Shown: in pieces, positions 37,180-46,067 of the stretch
Layout of the letters: each line of letters opens with the position of its first letter
Numbering within the stretch: the first letter of the stretch is position 1
Assembly: GCF_045689235.1 (NCBI RefSeq)
Contig: NZ_CP136864.1
Span: 186,001 to 250,000, forward strand
DNA: 64,000 nucleotides
Direction of reading: 5' to 3'
Source: Congregibacter variabilis
Lineage (GTDB): Bacteria > Pseudomonadota > Gammaproteobacteria > Pseudomonadales > Halieaceae
The notes under the pieces: generated by a model
Database searches by the model: none
Told to the model about the DNA's origin: nothing
What the model saw: the letters and a program-made list of their open reading frames with translations, nothing else
Position numbers and translations under genes: made by a program

Positions 37180-38090
37180 AAACCATCAACTTTATGGGTA
37201 AGCGTCGGCTGGCAGCGGCATTTTCAGCGCTTCTGATCTTGACTGCGATTGGATCATTGGTCTTCAAGCAACTCAATTGGGGGCTCGACTTTACTGGTGG
37301 AACCCTGGTTGAAGTTCACTATGAAGAATCTGCGAATCTGAACGAAATTCGCAGCTCGCTGGCCGAATCTGGCTATGCCGGAGCAATCGTGGTGAGCTTT
37401 GGTACTGACAAAGATGTATTGATTCGCTTGCCCGATGGCTATTCGGACGCCCAGGGCACCGAAATGCTCCAAACGCTTCAAGCGTCATCTGGTGTGGGTG
37501 TTGAGCTTAGGCGCATCGAGTTTGTGGGACCTCAGGTAGGAGATGAGCTGCGGGAGCAGGGCGGTTTGGCGATGCTCCTGGCATTGGGTCTGGTGATGCT
37601 CTACATCGCTTTTCGCTTTCAGTTCAAGTTTGCTGTCGGTGCGGTGGTCGCCTTGATCCACGACGTTATCGTGACCCTTGGGTTCTTCTCCATCAGCGGT
37701 TTGGAATTTGACCTTACGGTTCTCGCAGCCTTACTTGCGGTGATCGGCTACTCCTTGAACGACACCATTGTTGTTTCGGATCGTATCCGGGAAAACTTTC
37801 GCAAGTTGCGTCGGGCGGACCCGCTGGAAGTGGTGAACATCTCTCTGAGCGAAACCCTGGGCCGGACTCTGGTTACGTCTTTGACCACTTTGCTGGTGTT
37901 GTTAGCTCTGGCTCTCTACGGCGGAGAGATGATCTTCGGCTTTGCCGTGGCCCTGCTTGTGGGCGTGATGATTGGTACTTACTCGTCAATCTATGTGGCG
38001 TCGAACGTGTTGCTCAGTATGGGTGTCAGTAAGGAAGATCTGATGATTCCCATCAAAGAAGGTGCCGAGCAGGACGACTTAATGCCCTGA
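37176..38090 (+). CDS. secF: Preprotein translocase subunit SecF
   Basis: The 304-residue SecF has six membrane helices, with the periplasmic start motif WGLDFTGGTLVEV. The RND-type membrane core contains the signature LLAVIGYSLNDTIVVSDRIREN. It pairs with SecD as a proton-driven translocation motor. The ATG lies in the secD stop (ATGA), so the subunits are translationally coupled. A hairpin with a short T-run follows the stop. Confidence 0.97.
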   Translation: MKTINFMGKRRLAAAFSALLILTAIGSLVFKQLNWGLDFTGGTLVEVHYEESANLNEIRSSLAESGYAGAIVVSFGTDKDVLIRLPDGYSDAQGTEMLQTLQASSGVGVELRRIEFVGPQVGDELREQGGLAMLLALGLVMLYIAFRFQFKFAVGAVVALIHDVIVTLGFFSISGLEFDLTVLAALLAVIGYSLNDTIVVSDRIRENFRKLRRADPLEVVNISLSETLGRTLVTSLTTLLVLLALALYGGEMIFGFAVALLVGVMIGTYSSIYVASNVLLSMGVSKEDLMIPIKEGAEQDDLMP

Positions 38091-38106
38091 TCGGCCTTTG
38101 GTCGGT

Positions 38107-38133
38107 CAGCGCTGCTGCGAGCGCTGCGATTTT
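38107..38133 (+). terminator. Intrinsic terminator after secF
   Basis: CAGCGCT (38107-38113) pairs with AGCGCTG (38120-38126) across a 6-base loop, followed by a short TTTT at 38130-38133. It sits 17 bp after secF and before the convergent suhB stop. The T-run is short, so efficiency is unsure. Confidence 0.4.
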
Positions 38134-38926
38134 AGCCTCGCAGCCCTTTAGTCGCTTGTAGCACGGCCTTAAAGCACTTGGGATTGCCGCAGACAATGTC
38201 GCCGCTGTCTAAAAAGTTCTCCGCGCCGTCAAAGTCTCCAACAAGTCCGCCGGCTTCGCGCACGAGCAGGGCGCCAGCTGCCATATCCCACAGAGACAGG
38301 CCTTTCTCCCAGAATGCGTCCAGTCGCCCAGCGGCAACATAAGCCAGGTCAAGCGATGCAGCGCCTCCGCGGCGAATACCTGCGCATTGCCCGGCGAGTA
38401 CCGCGAGACTCTCGGCGTAAGCGGGGAGACGGTCTTCATGATGTCCCTTGAAGGGAATACCTGTTCCCAGTAGTGCTCCGTCCAAAGAGGCCAGTTTGCT
38501 CACACGAATCCGATGTCCGTTGAGCTGCGCGCCGCGTCCACGAGAAGCTGTAAATTCCTCCCGGCGCACGGGATCGACTATGACCGCGTGTTCCAGGCGG
38601 CCTTGATAGATGCAGCCGATGGATACGGCGTAGTGGGGAATGCCCCGGATGAAGTTGGTTGTACCGTCCAGGGGGTCAATTACCCACAGGTAGTCGGCAT
38701 CTTCCGGGCCGGTCCTGCCGGATTCTTCACCCAAAAAAGCGTGCTCAGGGTAGGCGCGTTGGAGCTGGCGAATGATTTCCTGTTCCGCAAGTTCATCGAC
38801 ATCCGACACGAAATCGTTAGCGCTCTTCTTGCGTACGCCAATACGCTCGAGGTCGTCAGATGCTCGCACTATAAGTTCGCCCGCTTTGCGCGCGGCGCGA
38901 AGTGCGATACTAGTCATCGGTTCCAT
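38132..38926 (-). CDS. suhB: Inositol-1-monophosphatase family protein SuhB
   Basis: The 264-residue protein has the Mg2+-site motifs of the family: FLGEESG, WVIDPLDGTTNFIRG and WDMAAGALLVREAGG. In E. coli, SuhB is both a phosphatase and a ribosomal-RNA transcription anti-termination factor. The start at 38926 (MEPMTSIALRAARKAG) aligns with E. coli SuhB; a longer frame to 39016 has an unrelated N-terminus and would reach the trmJ promoter. It is divergent from trmJ, as in Pseudomonas and E. coli. Confidence 0.95.
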   Translation of the reverse strand: MEPMTSIALRAARKAGELIVRASDDLERIGVRKKSANDFVSDVDELAEQEIIRQLQRAYPEHAFLGEESGRTGPEDADYLWVIDPLDGTTNFIRGIPHYAVSIGCIYQGRLEHAVIVDPVRREEFTASRGRGAQLNGHRIRVSKLASLDGALLGTGIPFKGHHEDRLPAYAESLAVLAGQCAGIRRGGAASLDLAYVAAGRLDAFWEKGLSLWDMAAGALLVREAGGLVGDFDGAENFLDSGDIVCGNPKCFKAVLQATKGLRG

Positions 38927-39042
38927 GAAAAAAGACCTGCAGGCAGAGATTAAAAAGGCGCGCGAGTATATCAGAGGAGTGGGCCTTGCAGCGCACTGCT
39001 TTGTTACAATGCGCATTCTCTGTCCAAGCCTCAGATTAACTC

Positions 39043-39807
39043 ATGAATGCCGACCAAATTCGGATCGTACTCGTTGAACCCAGTCACCCCGGCAATATAG
39101 GGGCCGTCGCCCGGGCGATGAAGACCATGGGCCTGGTAAAGCTGGTGCTGGTGGCGCCTGAGCAGTTCCCCGATCAACAGGCAACCTGGCGTGCCGTTTG
39201 GGCCAACGATGTTCTGGAGTCGGCAAGGGTCGTTGCAACCCTGGATGAAGCCATTGCCGACTGCGGCTTTGTTGTGGGCACCTGTGCTCGAGATCGGCGT
39301 CTTCCGTGGCCGGTGCTGGATCCCCGTCGTGCGGCGGAAGAAATGGCTGCCAAATCGCTGCAAGGAGAGGTGGCGATATTGTTTGGCCGCGAGGACAACG
39401 GTTTATCCAACGACGAACTGATGCGTTGCAATCTGCATCTGGCTATCCCTACGAGCAACGCCTACAGCTCTTTGAATCTTGCCATGGCGGTACAGATAGT
39501 CTGCTATGAGCTGCATATGCTCGAGGCCCAAGGGGGCTTGCCAGAGCGTAGTAACGAGCAATGGGACGAGCCTTTGGCCACCCAGGAAAACATCGAGCGC
39601 TTTTACGTGCATTTAGAAGAGACTATGAGTCAAATTGGGTTTCTCAATCCCGCAGCACCCCGGCAATTGATGCCGCGTCTGAGGCGCCTGTACAACCGGC
39701 TTGATATGGATGAGATGGAGCTGAACATATTGCGCGGCATACTCACAGAAACCCAGAAGCGCTGTGAGCCCGTGGACTGGAGTGAGCAAAACGGAGGTAA
39801 ATCCTGA
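39043..39807 (+). CDS. trmJ: tRNA (cytidine/uridine-2'-O-)-methyltransferase TrmJ
   Basis: This 254-residue SPOUT methyltransferase 2'-O-methylates position 32 of several tRNAs. It has the knotted-fold SAM motifs EPSHPGNIGAVARAMKTMG near the start and AILFGREDNGLSNDEL, plus AIPTSNAYSSLNLAMAVQIV. The C-terminal extension of about 80 residues (EEMELNILRGILT-like) is typical of TrmJ. The stop overlaps the next ATG by one base (TGATG). In most gammaproteobacteria iscR follows; here a cysteine desulfurase follows directly. Confidence 0.95.
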   Translation: MNADQIRIVLVEPSHPGNIGAVARAMKTMGLVKLVLVAPEQFPDQQATWRAVWANDVLESARVVATLDEAIADCGFVVGTCARDRRLPWPVLDPRRAAEEMAAKSLQGEVAILFGREDNGLSNDELMRCNLHLAIPTSNAYSSLNLAMAVQIVCYELHMLEAQGGLPERSNEQWDEPLATQENIERFYVHLEETMSQIGFLNPAAPRQLMPRLRRLYNRLDMDEMELNILRGILTETQKRCEPVDWSEQNGGKS

Positions 39808-40973
39808 TGCCCGCGCCCGTGTATTTCGACTACCTGTCTACAACACCGGTGGATCCGGCGGTCGCTGAGGCTATGACAGGGTGCCTCACGATGGATGGCA
39901 CCTTTGGCAATCCTGCATCGCGTTCTCACCGGTTCGGCTGGGAGGCAGAAATGGCCGTGGAGACAGCCCGGCAGCAGATTGCTAGTTTGATCAACGCGGA
40001 CCTGCGGGAGATTGCCTTTACCTCCGGGGCTACAGAATCAGACAACCTGGCGCTCAAAGGGGTGGTAGAGGCCGTGCGGGAGGCGGGGAACACCGAGCCA
40101 CATATTGTGACATCGGCGATCGAGCACAAGGCAGTGCTGGACACCTGTAAGCACCTTGAGACCCAGGGCGTTTCGGTGACTTATTTGCACCCCGATGAGC
40201 ACGGCCTTATTCAGCCGGCGGCGGTAGGCGAGGCGCTTCAGAGCAATAGCTGTCTTGTCAGTGTCATGCACGCTAATAACGAAATTGGCACGATCAACGA
40301 TATTCAGGGCATCGCAGCTGTGTGCCGCAGTGCGGGTGTGCCACTGCATGTAGATGCCGCGCAGACCGTGGGTAAAATTCCGTTGGATGTTCAGGCTTTG
40401 GATATTGATCTTCTGTCGATGTCGGCGCACAAGTTCTACGGCCCCAAAGGCATTGGCGCTTTGTATCATCGCCGAAGCCCGAGAACTGCGGTGAAGGCCC
40501 AAATGCACGGCGGAGGGCACGAGCGGGGACTTCGGGCCGGCACGTTACCCACGCATCAAATTGTGGGTATGGGCGCTGCCGCGGCCATTGCCGAGGCGAC
40601 TCTCGACGCAGAAGTGGCCCGTTTGAAGGCTCTTCGGCGGCAGTTGTGGTCTCTGGTTTCGGATATCGATGGCCTGACTATGAATGGCCATCTTGATCAG
40701 CGATTGCCCGGGGCTTTGAACATCAGTGTGGGCGATGTCGAGGGAGAGGCTTTATTGCTCTCTTTGCCCGAGTTCGCCCTGTCCACAGGCTCAGCCTGCA
40801 CCTCGGCGAGCATGGAGCCATCCTATGTGTTGCGTGCACTGGGCTTGTCAGATGCCCTTGCCCACAGCTCTTTGCGGGTGAGTCTCGGTCGTTTTACCGA
40901 GCAAAACGATGTCTTGCTGTTCAGTGAGCGTCTTCACGAAGTGGTGCCGCGGCTCCGCCGGAATGCCGCCTGA
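39807..40973 (+). CDS. Cysteine desulfurase (IscS/NifS family)
   Basis: This 388-residue PLP enzyme removes sulfur from cysteine as an enzyme-bound persulfide. It shows the PLP Lys K209 in SMSAHKFYGPKG, H107 in SAIEHKAVL and the persulfide Cys C331 in STGSACTSAS, in the class I (IscS/NifS) loop context. Length and motifs fit IscS, but no iscR, iscU, iscA, hscA or fdx follows; a gap of about 160 bp and ndk come next. It is coupled to trmJ, so the product may serve tRNA thiolation or iron-sulfur assembly at other loci. I withhold the name iscS because of the missing operon. Confidence 0.92.
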   Translation: MPAPVYFDYLSTTPVDPAVAEAMTGCLTMDGTFGNPASRSHRFGWEAEMAVETARQQIASLINADLREIAFTSGATESDNLALKGVVEAVREAGNTEPHIVTSAIEHKAVLDTCKHLETQGVSVTYLHPDEHGLIQPAAVGEALQSNSCLVSVMHANNEIGTINDIQGIAAVCRSAGVPLHVDAAQTVGKIPLDVQALDIDLLSMSAHKFYGPKGIGALYHRRSPRTAVKAQMHGGGHERGLRAGTLPTHQIVGMGAAAAIAEATLDAEVARLKALRRQLWSLVSDIDGLTMNGHLDQRLPGALNISVGDVEGEALLLSLPEFALSTGSACTSASMEPSYVLRALGLSDALAHSSLRVSLGRFTEQNDVLLFSERLHEVVPRLRRNAA

Positions 40974-41136
40974 GAAAATTGTCAGATTACTCAGCCACTT
41001 AAGTGCTGTTAAGTAGGGTGCTATAGGCCCGTAAAGTCCGTATAATCCCGCGCACTTTTTGGCCGTCAGCAAATGTGATTCACGATGCATGTTCTGACGG
41101 TATTCGATTGATCTTTATTAGTTCTGGAGAACTCAC

Positions 41137-41565
41137 ATGGCGGTGGAACGCACCCTTTCTATTATCAAGCCCGACGCAGTCGCTAAAAACCACATTGGCG
41201 AGATTTATACGCGTTTTGAAGGCGCTGGCCTGCGCATTGTTGCGTCAAAGATGCTGCGTCTGAGCGATGCGGTTGCTGGTGGTTTTTACGCTGAGCACCG
41301 TGAGCGTCCGTTTTTTCCGGCTCTTATTGAGTTTATGACCTCGGGTCCCGTGGTGGTTCAGGTGCTCGAAGGTGAGAATGCGGTGGCGACCAACCGTGAT
41401 CTCATGGGAGCAACTAACCCTCAGGAAGCCGCAGCCGGCACCATTCGTGCGGATTTCGCGTCGTCTATTGACGCAAATGCCGTGCACGGTTCTGATTCTA
41501 CGGACTCCGCCGCGCGAGAAATCGCCTACTTCTTCGCATTCAGCGAAGTTTGCGAGCGCGACTAG
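41137..41565 (+). CDS. ndk: Nucleoside diphosphate kinase
   Basis: The 142-residue enzyme balances NTP and dNTP pools by phosphate transfer through H117 (ANAVHGSDS). Other family motifs are TLSIIKPDAV and NRDLMGATNPQEAAAGTIRADFA. A TATAAT lies at 41041-41046 upstream, without a clear -35 partner. A TCTGGAGAAC ribosome site precedes the ATG. It opens the conserved block ndk-rlmN-pilF-ispG-hisS-yfgM-bamB-der. Confidence 0.98.
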   Translation: MAVERTLSIIKPDAVAKNHIGEIYTRFEGAGLRIVASKMLRLSDAVAGGFYAEHRERPFFPALIEFMTSGPVVVQVLEGENAVATNRDLMGATNPQEAAAGTIRADFASSIDANAVHGSDSTDSAAREIAYFFAFSEVCERD

Positions 41566-41571
41566 GACACA

Positions 41572-42717
41572 GTGCCCGAGCTTATTGCCAGCACCGAGCC
41601 CGCCGAGAGAGTTAATTTGCTCGGCATGAGTCGCAGTCAACTCGAGGAGTTTTTTCTCGGTTTGGGCGAGAAGCGCTTTCGCGCCCAGCAACTCATGAAG
41701 TGGATGCATCATCAGGGTGAGTGTGATTTTTCGGCAATGAGTAATCTGGGCAAGGCGCTTAGAGAGCGTTTGTCGGCGATTGCAGAAGTGCGTCCACCAC
41801 CGGTGGAGTCACAGCATGACTCCAGTGACGGCACTCGGAAGTGGTTAGTGCGAGTAGAGGGTGGTGGTCTGGTAGAGACCGTGCTGATTCCCGATGGGAA
41901 GCGGGCGACGCTCTGTGTCTCGTCTCAGGTGGGCTGCAGTCTTGACTGCAGCTTTTGCTCCACAGGTAAACAAGGTTTTCAGCGCGACCTGACTGCCGCA
42001 GAGATTATTGGCCAGGTTTGGCTGGCCATTAACTCCTACGATGCGTTTCAGCCGGGTAATGGTCGGGTGGTGACTAATGTCGTCATGATGGGAATGGGAG
42101 AGCCCCTTCTCAACTTTGACAATGTGGTTACCGCTATGAATCTGATGATGGATGATCTGGGTTACGGAATCTCTAAACGTCGGGTGACCCTCAGCACTTC
42201 AGGCGTGGTACCAGCATTGGATAAGCTGGCAGAAGTGAGCGAAGCGAGCCTTGCCGTGTCGTTGCACGCGCCTAATGATGAGCTGCGTAACCAGCTGGTT
42301 CCGGTGAACCGTCGCTACCCGATTGCGCAGCTTCTCGAGAGTGCCAGACGCTATATTGATGCTCAAAAAGACAAAAAGCGGGTGGTCACCATCGAGTACA
42401 CCCTCATGGCCGGGGTAAATGACCAGCCGGATCAAGCTCGAGAACTTGCCGTGTTGCTGGCTGACTTTCCCTGCAAGATTAATTTGATTCCTTTTAATCC
42501 TTTTCCGAATTCGGGTTATGAGCGTCCCAGTGGCAACGCGGTCTCGCGTTTTTGGCAAGTTCTGGTGGACGCCGGATTTGTGGTTACCGTGCGCACCACG
42601 CGCGGAGATGATATAGATGCAGCCTGTGGACAGCTTGTCGGTGATGTCGTGGATCGAACACGACGCAGCGCCAGGCATCGTCAGAATGCCGAAGCGGCTA
42701 TGGAGTCAGGTGCATGA
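41572..42717 (+). CDS. rlmN: Dual-specificity 23S rRNA/tRNA (adenine C2) methyltransferase RlmN
   Basis: RlmN is a radical-SAM enzyme that methylates A2503 of 23S rRNA and A37 of several tRNAs. The 381-residue protein has the iron-sulfur motif CSLDCSFC near residue 123, MGMGEPLLNFDNV, and the C-terminal Cys that becomes methylated (RGDDIDAACGQL). The GTG at 41572 is the likely start, six bases after ndk. It overlaps pilF by 4 bp (ATGA). Confidence 0.96.
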   Translation: MPELIASTEPAERVNLLGMSRSQLEEFFLGLGEKRFRAQQLMKWMHHQGECDFSAMSNLGKALRERLSAIAEVRPPPVESQHDSSDGTRKWLVRVEGGGLVETVLIPDGKRATLCVSSQVGCSLDCSFCSTGKQGFQRDLTAAEIIGQVWLAINSYDAFQPGNGRVVTNVVMMGMGEPLLNFDNVVTAMNLMMDDLGYGISKRRVTLSTSGVVPALDKLAEVSEASLAVSLHAPNDELRNQLVPVNRRYPIAQLLESARRYIDAQKDKKRVVTIEYTLMAGVNDQPDQARELAVLLADFPCKINLIPFNPFPNSGYERPSGNAVSRFWQVLVDAGFVVTVRTTRGDDIDAACGQLVGDVVDRTRRSARHRQNAEAAMESGA

Positions 42718-43484
42718 TTCGCTCAATACCATTAATGGTTGCGATCACCCTAGCGGGATGCGTGACCGAAACGGAATCTGTTTTTACGGCCCCTCCATCG
42801 CCGCAAAAAGCGATGGAAACCCGTGTGTCACTGGCTCGCCAGTATATCGGCCAAGGAAACTGGGAGGATGCCAAGCGGAATCTGAAGAAGGCTGCAGAGC
42901 TTGATAGCAGCAACCCGGAGGTCTATGAGGCCTTTGCGTTGGTCTATCAAAGCACCGGGGAGTTTGAGTTAGCGGAAGAAAGCTTTCAGCTGGCCATCGA
43001 CCTGGATAAGAACTTCTCCCGGGCAAGGAATAATTATGCGGCGTTCCTTTATAGTCAGGAGCGTTATCGCGAAGCAGAAGCTCAGCTTCGTGAGGTTGTA
43101 AAAGACTCGCTTTATAGCGCCAGACCCAGGGCCTTTTTGAATCTGGGCCTGTGCAGACTGAAACTGTTTGATGAAAGAGGAGCCGAAGAGGCTTTTCTTC
43201 GAACGCTCGCCATGCAGCCATCCAACACCACGGCTTTGCTGGAAGTCGCCCAGTTGCGGGTTGATGCGAATGATGGTCGCAACGCGAGCCTCTACTATGA
43301 TAAGTACCGAGAGCTTGTGCGGCAGCAAAGCTCCCGGGGATTGTGGCTGGGGATTCGTCTGGCGCGCTTGACCGGTGATACCGATGCCGAGAGCAGCTAC
43401 GCATTGGCCCTTAGAAATATTTACCCGGATTCACCGGATTACGAGGCTTATCGACGCTCCAGCAGCGGCGACAAGCAGAGTTAG
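42714..43484 (+). CDS. pilF: Type IV pilus biogenesis lipoprotein PilF/PilW
   Basis: The 256-residue lipoprotein starts with a signal and lipobox (MVAITLAGC). About six tetratricopeptide repeats follow (RQYIGQGNWEDAKRNLKKA, ALVYQSTGEFELAEESFQLA, AAFLYSQERYREAEAQL). PilF is the pilotin that brings the PilQ secretin to the outer membrane. It is coupled to rlmN. The rodZ gene that usually follows in this gene order is absent; ispG is next after 102 bp. Confidence 0.92.
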   Translation: MIRSIPLMVAITLAGCVTETESVFTAPPSPQKAMETRVSLARQYIGQGNWEDAKRNLKKAAELDSSNPEVYEAFALVYQSTGEFELAEESFQLAIDLDKNFSRARNNYAAFLYSQERYREAEAQLREVVKDSLYSARPRAFLNLGLCRLKLFDERGAEEAFLRTLAMQPSNTTALLEVAQLRVDANDGRNASLYYDKYRELVRQQSSRGLWLGIRLARLTGDTDAESSYALALRNIYPDSPDYEAYRRSSSGDKQS

Positions 43485-43586
43485 TTTTGTGGGATTTTTG
43501 TCGAGTCGCCGGGCGACTTCGATAAACTGCTCAGGTGCTGCCCTCATAGGGGCGCTTCAAAGCAGATCAGCAGGAGAGTAGCAGTT

Positions 43587-44717
43587 ATGAATAAGCACTC
43601 ACCGATTAAACGACGAAAGAGTCGTCAAATTCATGTGGGTAACGTTGCCGTTGGCGGTGACGCTCCCATCAGTGTGCAGAGCATGACCAATACCGAAACC
43701 TGCGATGTCGCGGCAACGGTTGGTCAGATTGCTGCTCTGGAGGCCGCCGGTGCCGATATTGTGCGCGTGTCGGTGCCCAGTATGGAGGCCGCGGAGGCGT
43801 TTCGTGAGATTCGCGCCCAGTCAAACGTACCGCTGGTCGCCGACATCCACTTTGACCATCGCATAGCACTCAAAGTCGCTGAGTACGGTGTGGATTGTCT
43901 GCGCATCAATCCAGGCAATATCGGCCGGGACGACAAGGTTCGAGAGGTAATAGCTTCGGCCCGGGACAAGGGAATACCTATTCGAATCGGCGTGAACGCC
44001 GGGTCTATCGGTAAGGATCTGCAGCGTAAATACGGCGAACCCACAGCCGAGGCGCTGGTAGAATCTGCGATGCATCATGTTGATATCCTCGATAAGCACG
44101 ACTATCCAGATTTTAAAGTCAGTGTAAAAGCCTCCGAGATATTTATGGCCGTGGATGCTTATCGTTTGCTGGCCAAAGAAATTGATCAGCCTTTGCATCT
44201 GGGCATTACCGAAGCAGGGGGACTTCGCGGAGGCACCGTTAAGTCAGCGATTGGTCTTGGAATGCTGCTTTACGAGGGTATCGGTGACACCATCCGAATC
44301 TCTTTGGCAGCAGACCCCGTTGAGGAGGTCAAAGTAGGCTTTGATATTCTCAAGAGTCTGAAGCTGCGCAGCAATGGCATTAACTTTATTGCCTGCCCGA
44401 GCTGTTCGCGACAGAATTTCGACGTAATCGGCACCATGAACGCGCTGGAATCGCGATTGGATGATATCCGCACTCCCATGGATGTGGCGGTCATCGGATG
44501 CATCGTCAACGGTCCCGGAGAGGCGCGGGAAGCCGATGTGGGTCTTACTGGCGCCACGCCGAGCAATTTGATCTATGTGGACGGCGAGCCCGACCATAAG
44601 GTGAGTAACTCGGACTTTGTGGACCACCTGGAAAGCGTGATTCGTGCCCGGGCGGCAAAGCTTGAGGACGAAAGAGCCGAAGCCGACGCCAAACTCATCG
44701 CTAGATCGGTGTCCTAA
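43587..44717 (+). CDS. ispG: 4-hydroxy-3-methylbut-2-en-1-yl diphosphate synthase (flavodoxin-type)
   Basis: The 376-residue IspG/GcpE catalyses the penultimate step of the MEP isoprenoid pathway using a [4Fe-4S] cluster. The TIM-barrel part begins VGNVAVGGDAPISVQSMTNT. Cluster cysteines occur in FIACPSCSRQNFD and in GCIVNGPGEAREADVG. The ribosome site GGAGAG precedes the ATG. It is transcribed with hisS 55 bp downstream. Confidence 0.97.
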   Translation: MNKHSPIKRRKSRQIHVGNVAVGGDAPISVQSMTNTETCDVAATVGQIAALEAAGADIVRVSVPSMEAAEAFREIRAQSNVPLVADIHFDHRIALKVAEYGVDCLRINPGNIGRDDKVREVIASARDKGIPIRIGVNAGSIGKDLQRKYGEPTAEALVESAMHHVDILDKHDYPDFKVSVKASEIFMAVDAYRLLAKEIDQPLHLGITEAGGLRGGTVKSAIGLGMLLYEGIGDTIRISLAADPVEEVKVGFDILKSLKLRSNGINFIACPSCSRQNFDVIGTMNALESRLDDIRTPMDVAVIGCIVNGPGEAREADVGLTGATPSNLIYVDGEPDHKVSNSDFVDHLESVIRARAAKLEDERAEADAKLIARSVS

Positions 44718-44772
44718 CGTCGCCTTTTCAGCACTAGCCTTCTTACTTTACTGACAGGATCAACAGACCAGC

Positions 44773-46053
44773 ATGGACGCACTGCGATCGATTCGCGGCA
44801 TGAACGATATTCTGCCGACGGACGCGACTCATTGGCAGTTTTTGGAAAAAAGTGTCGCCGAGCTGCTTGAGCGCTACGGTTACGGTGAACTGCGCCTGCC
44901 ACTTGTTGAGCCTACCGCCTTGTTTAGCCGCTCCATCGGTGAAGTGACGGACATCGTCGAGAAGGAGATGTACAGTTTTGAGGATCGCAATGGCGATAGC
45001 ATGAGCTTGCGTCCCGAAGGTACGGCAGGCTGCGTGCGCGCGGCGATCCAGAATAATTTGATCGCCAATCCCTGCAGGCTTTGGTACAGCGGTCCCATGT
45101 TCCGCTACGAGCGTCCTCAGAAGGGGCGTCAACGGCAGTTTCACCAGATTGGCGCAGAGATTTTTGGCTACGCGACGCCGGATGCAGATGCAGAGTTGAT
45201 TATCTTGTTGGCGCGCCTGTGGCGTATTCTCGGAATTGCGGATGCGGTCACGCTGGAAATCAACAGTATTGGCAGCTCTGAGGCGCGAGCTGCCTATCGC
45301 GCTGCGTTGGTGGCGTATTTGGAGCAGCATCAAGAAGCTCTGGATGAGGATAGCCAGCGCCGCTTGTTGAGCAACCCCCTGCGAATTCTGGATAGCAAAA
45401 ATCCAGACACGCAGGCTCTGCTTAATGACGCGCCGGCTTTGGAAGAGTATCTGGACGAAGAATCCGTAGAACACTTTGCGACGCTACGGGCCTATCTTGA
45501 TACTGCGGGCGTGAGCTATACCGTGAACCCACGGCTGGTGCGCGGGTTGGATTACTACAATAAAACCGTGTTCGAGTGGGTGACTGACAAGCTAGGGGCC
45601 CAGGGCACAGTGTGTGCCGGTGGGCGTTATGATGGACTCGTGCAACAGCTTGGCGGGCGTTCAACGCCAGGGGTTGGGTTCGCCATGGGTATGGAGCGTT
45701 TGTTATTGATGCTTGAGGCCTGTGGGAAGCTGCCTGATGCCAGATCGCCGGACATCTTCGTTGTTACCAGCGGTACGGATGCGCTTCACGCAGCAATAGC
45801 TGCAGTGGAGCAGTTGAGAGATGCACAACCGAGCTTAAGCATCGTGCAGCAACTCGGTGGTGGAAGTTTTCGTAGTCAGATGAAGAAAGCCGATCGCAGC
45901 GGCGCGACTCTTGCCCTTCTTTGGGGAGAAGACGAAGTGGCGGCTGGCGAAGTAACTGTTAAACCCTTACGTGATGGGCAGGAGCAACTGCGCTTGTCGG
46001 TAGCTTCTCTTGCAGAGACTATTCCATCGCTTTTACAACAACATACGCATTAA
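44773..46053 (+). CDS. hisS: Histidyl-tRNA synthetase
   Basis: The 426-residue class II synthetase charges tRNA-His. Motifs visible are RGMNDILP at the start, motif 2 around WYSGPMFRYERPQKGRQRQFHQIG, the HisA boxes (RGLDYYNKTVFEWV, CAGGRYDGL) and a C-terminal anticodon-binding domain (DIFVVTSG). The length is standard. yfgM follows after 14 bp. Confidence 0.98.
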   Translation: MDALRSIRGMNDILPTDATHWQFLEKSVAELLERYGYGELRLPLVEPTALFSRSIGEVTDIVEKEMYSFEDRNGDSMSLRPEGTAGCVRAAIQNNLIANPCRLWYSGPMFRYERPQKGRQRQFHQIGAEIFGYATPDADAELIILLARLWRILGIADAVTLEINSIGSSEARAAYRAALVAYLEQHQEALDEDSQRRLLSNPLRILDSKNPDTQALLNDAPALEEYLDEESVEHFATLRAYLDTAGVSYTVNPRLVRGLDYYNKTVFEWVTDKLGAQGTVCAGGRYDGLVQQLGGRSTPGVGFAMGMERLLLMLEACGKLPDARSPDIFVVTSGTDALHAAIAAVEQLRDAQPSLSIVQQLGGGSFRSQMKKADRSGATLALLWGEDEVAAGEVTVKPLRDGQEQLRLSVASLAETIPSLLQQHTH

Positions 46054-46067
46054 GCAGGAATTTGTAC

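Noticed and set aside
38986..39010. TTGCAG/TACAAT promoter for trmJ
   Set aside because: The spacer is only 13 bp, too short for a sigma70 promoter.
38927..39016. Extended N-terminus of suhB
   Set aside because: No similarity to SuhB, and it would cover the start region of trmJ.
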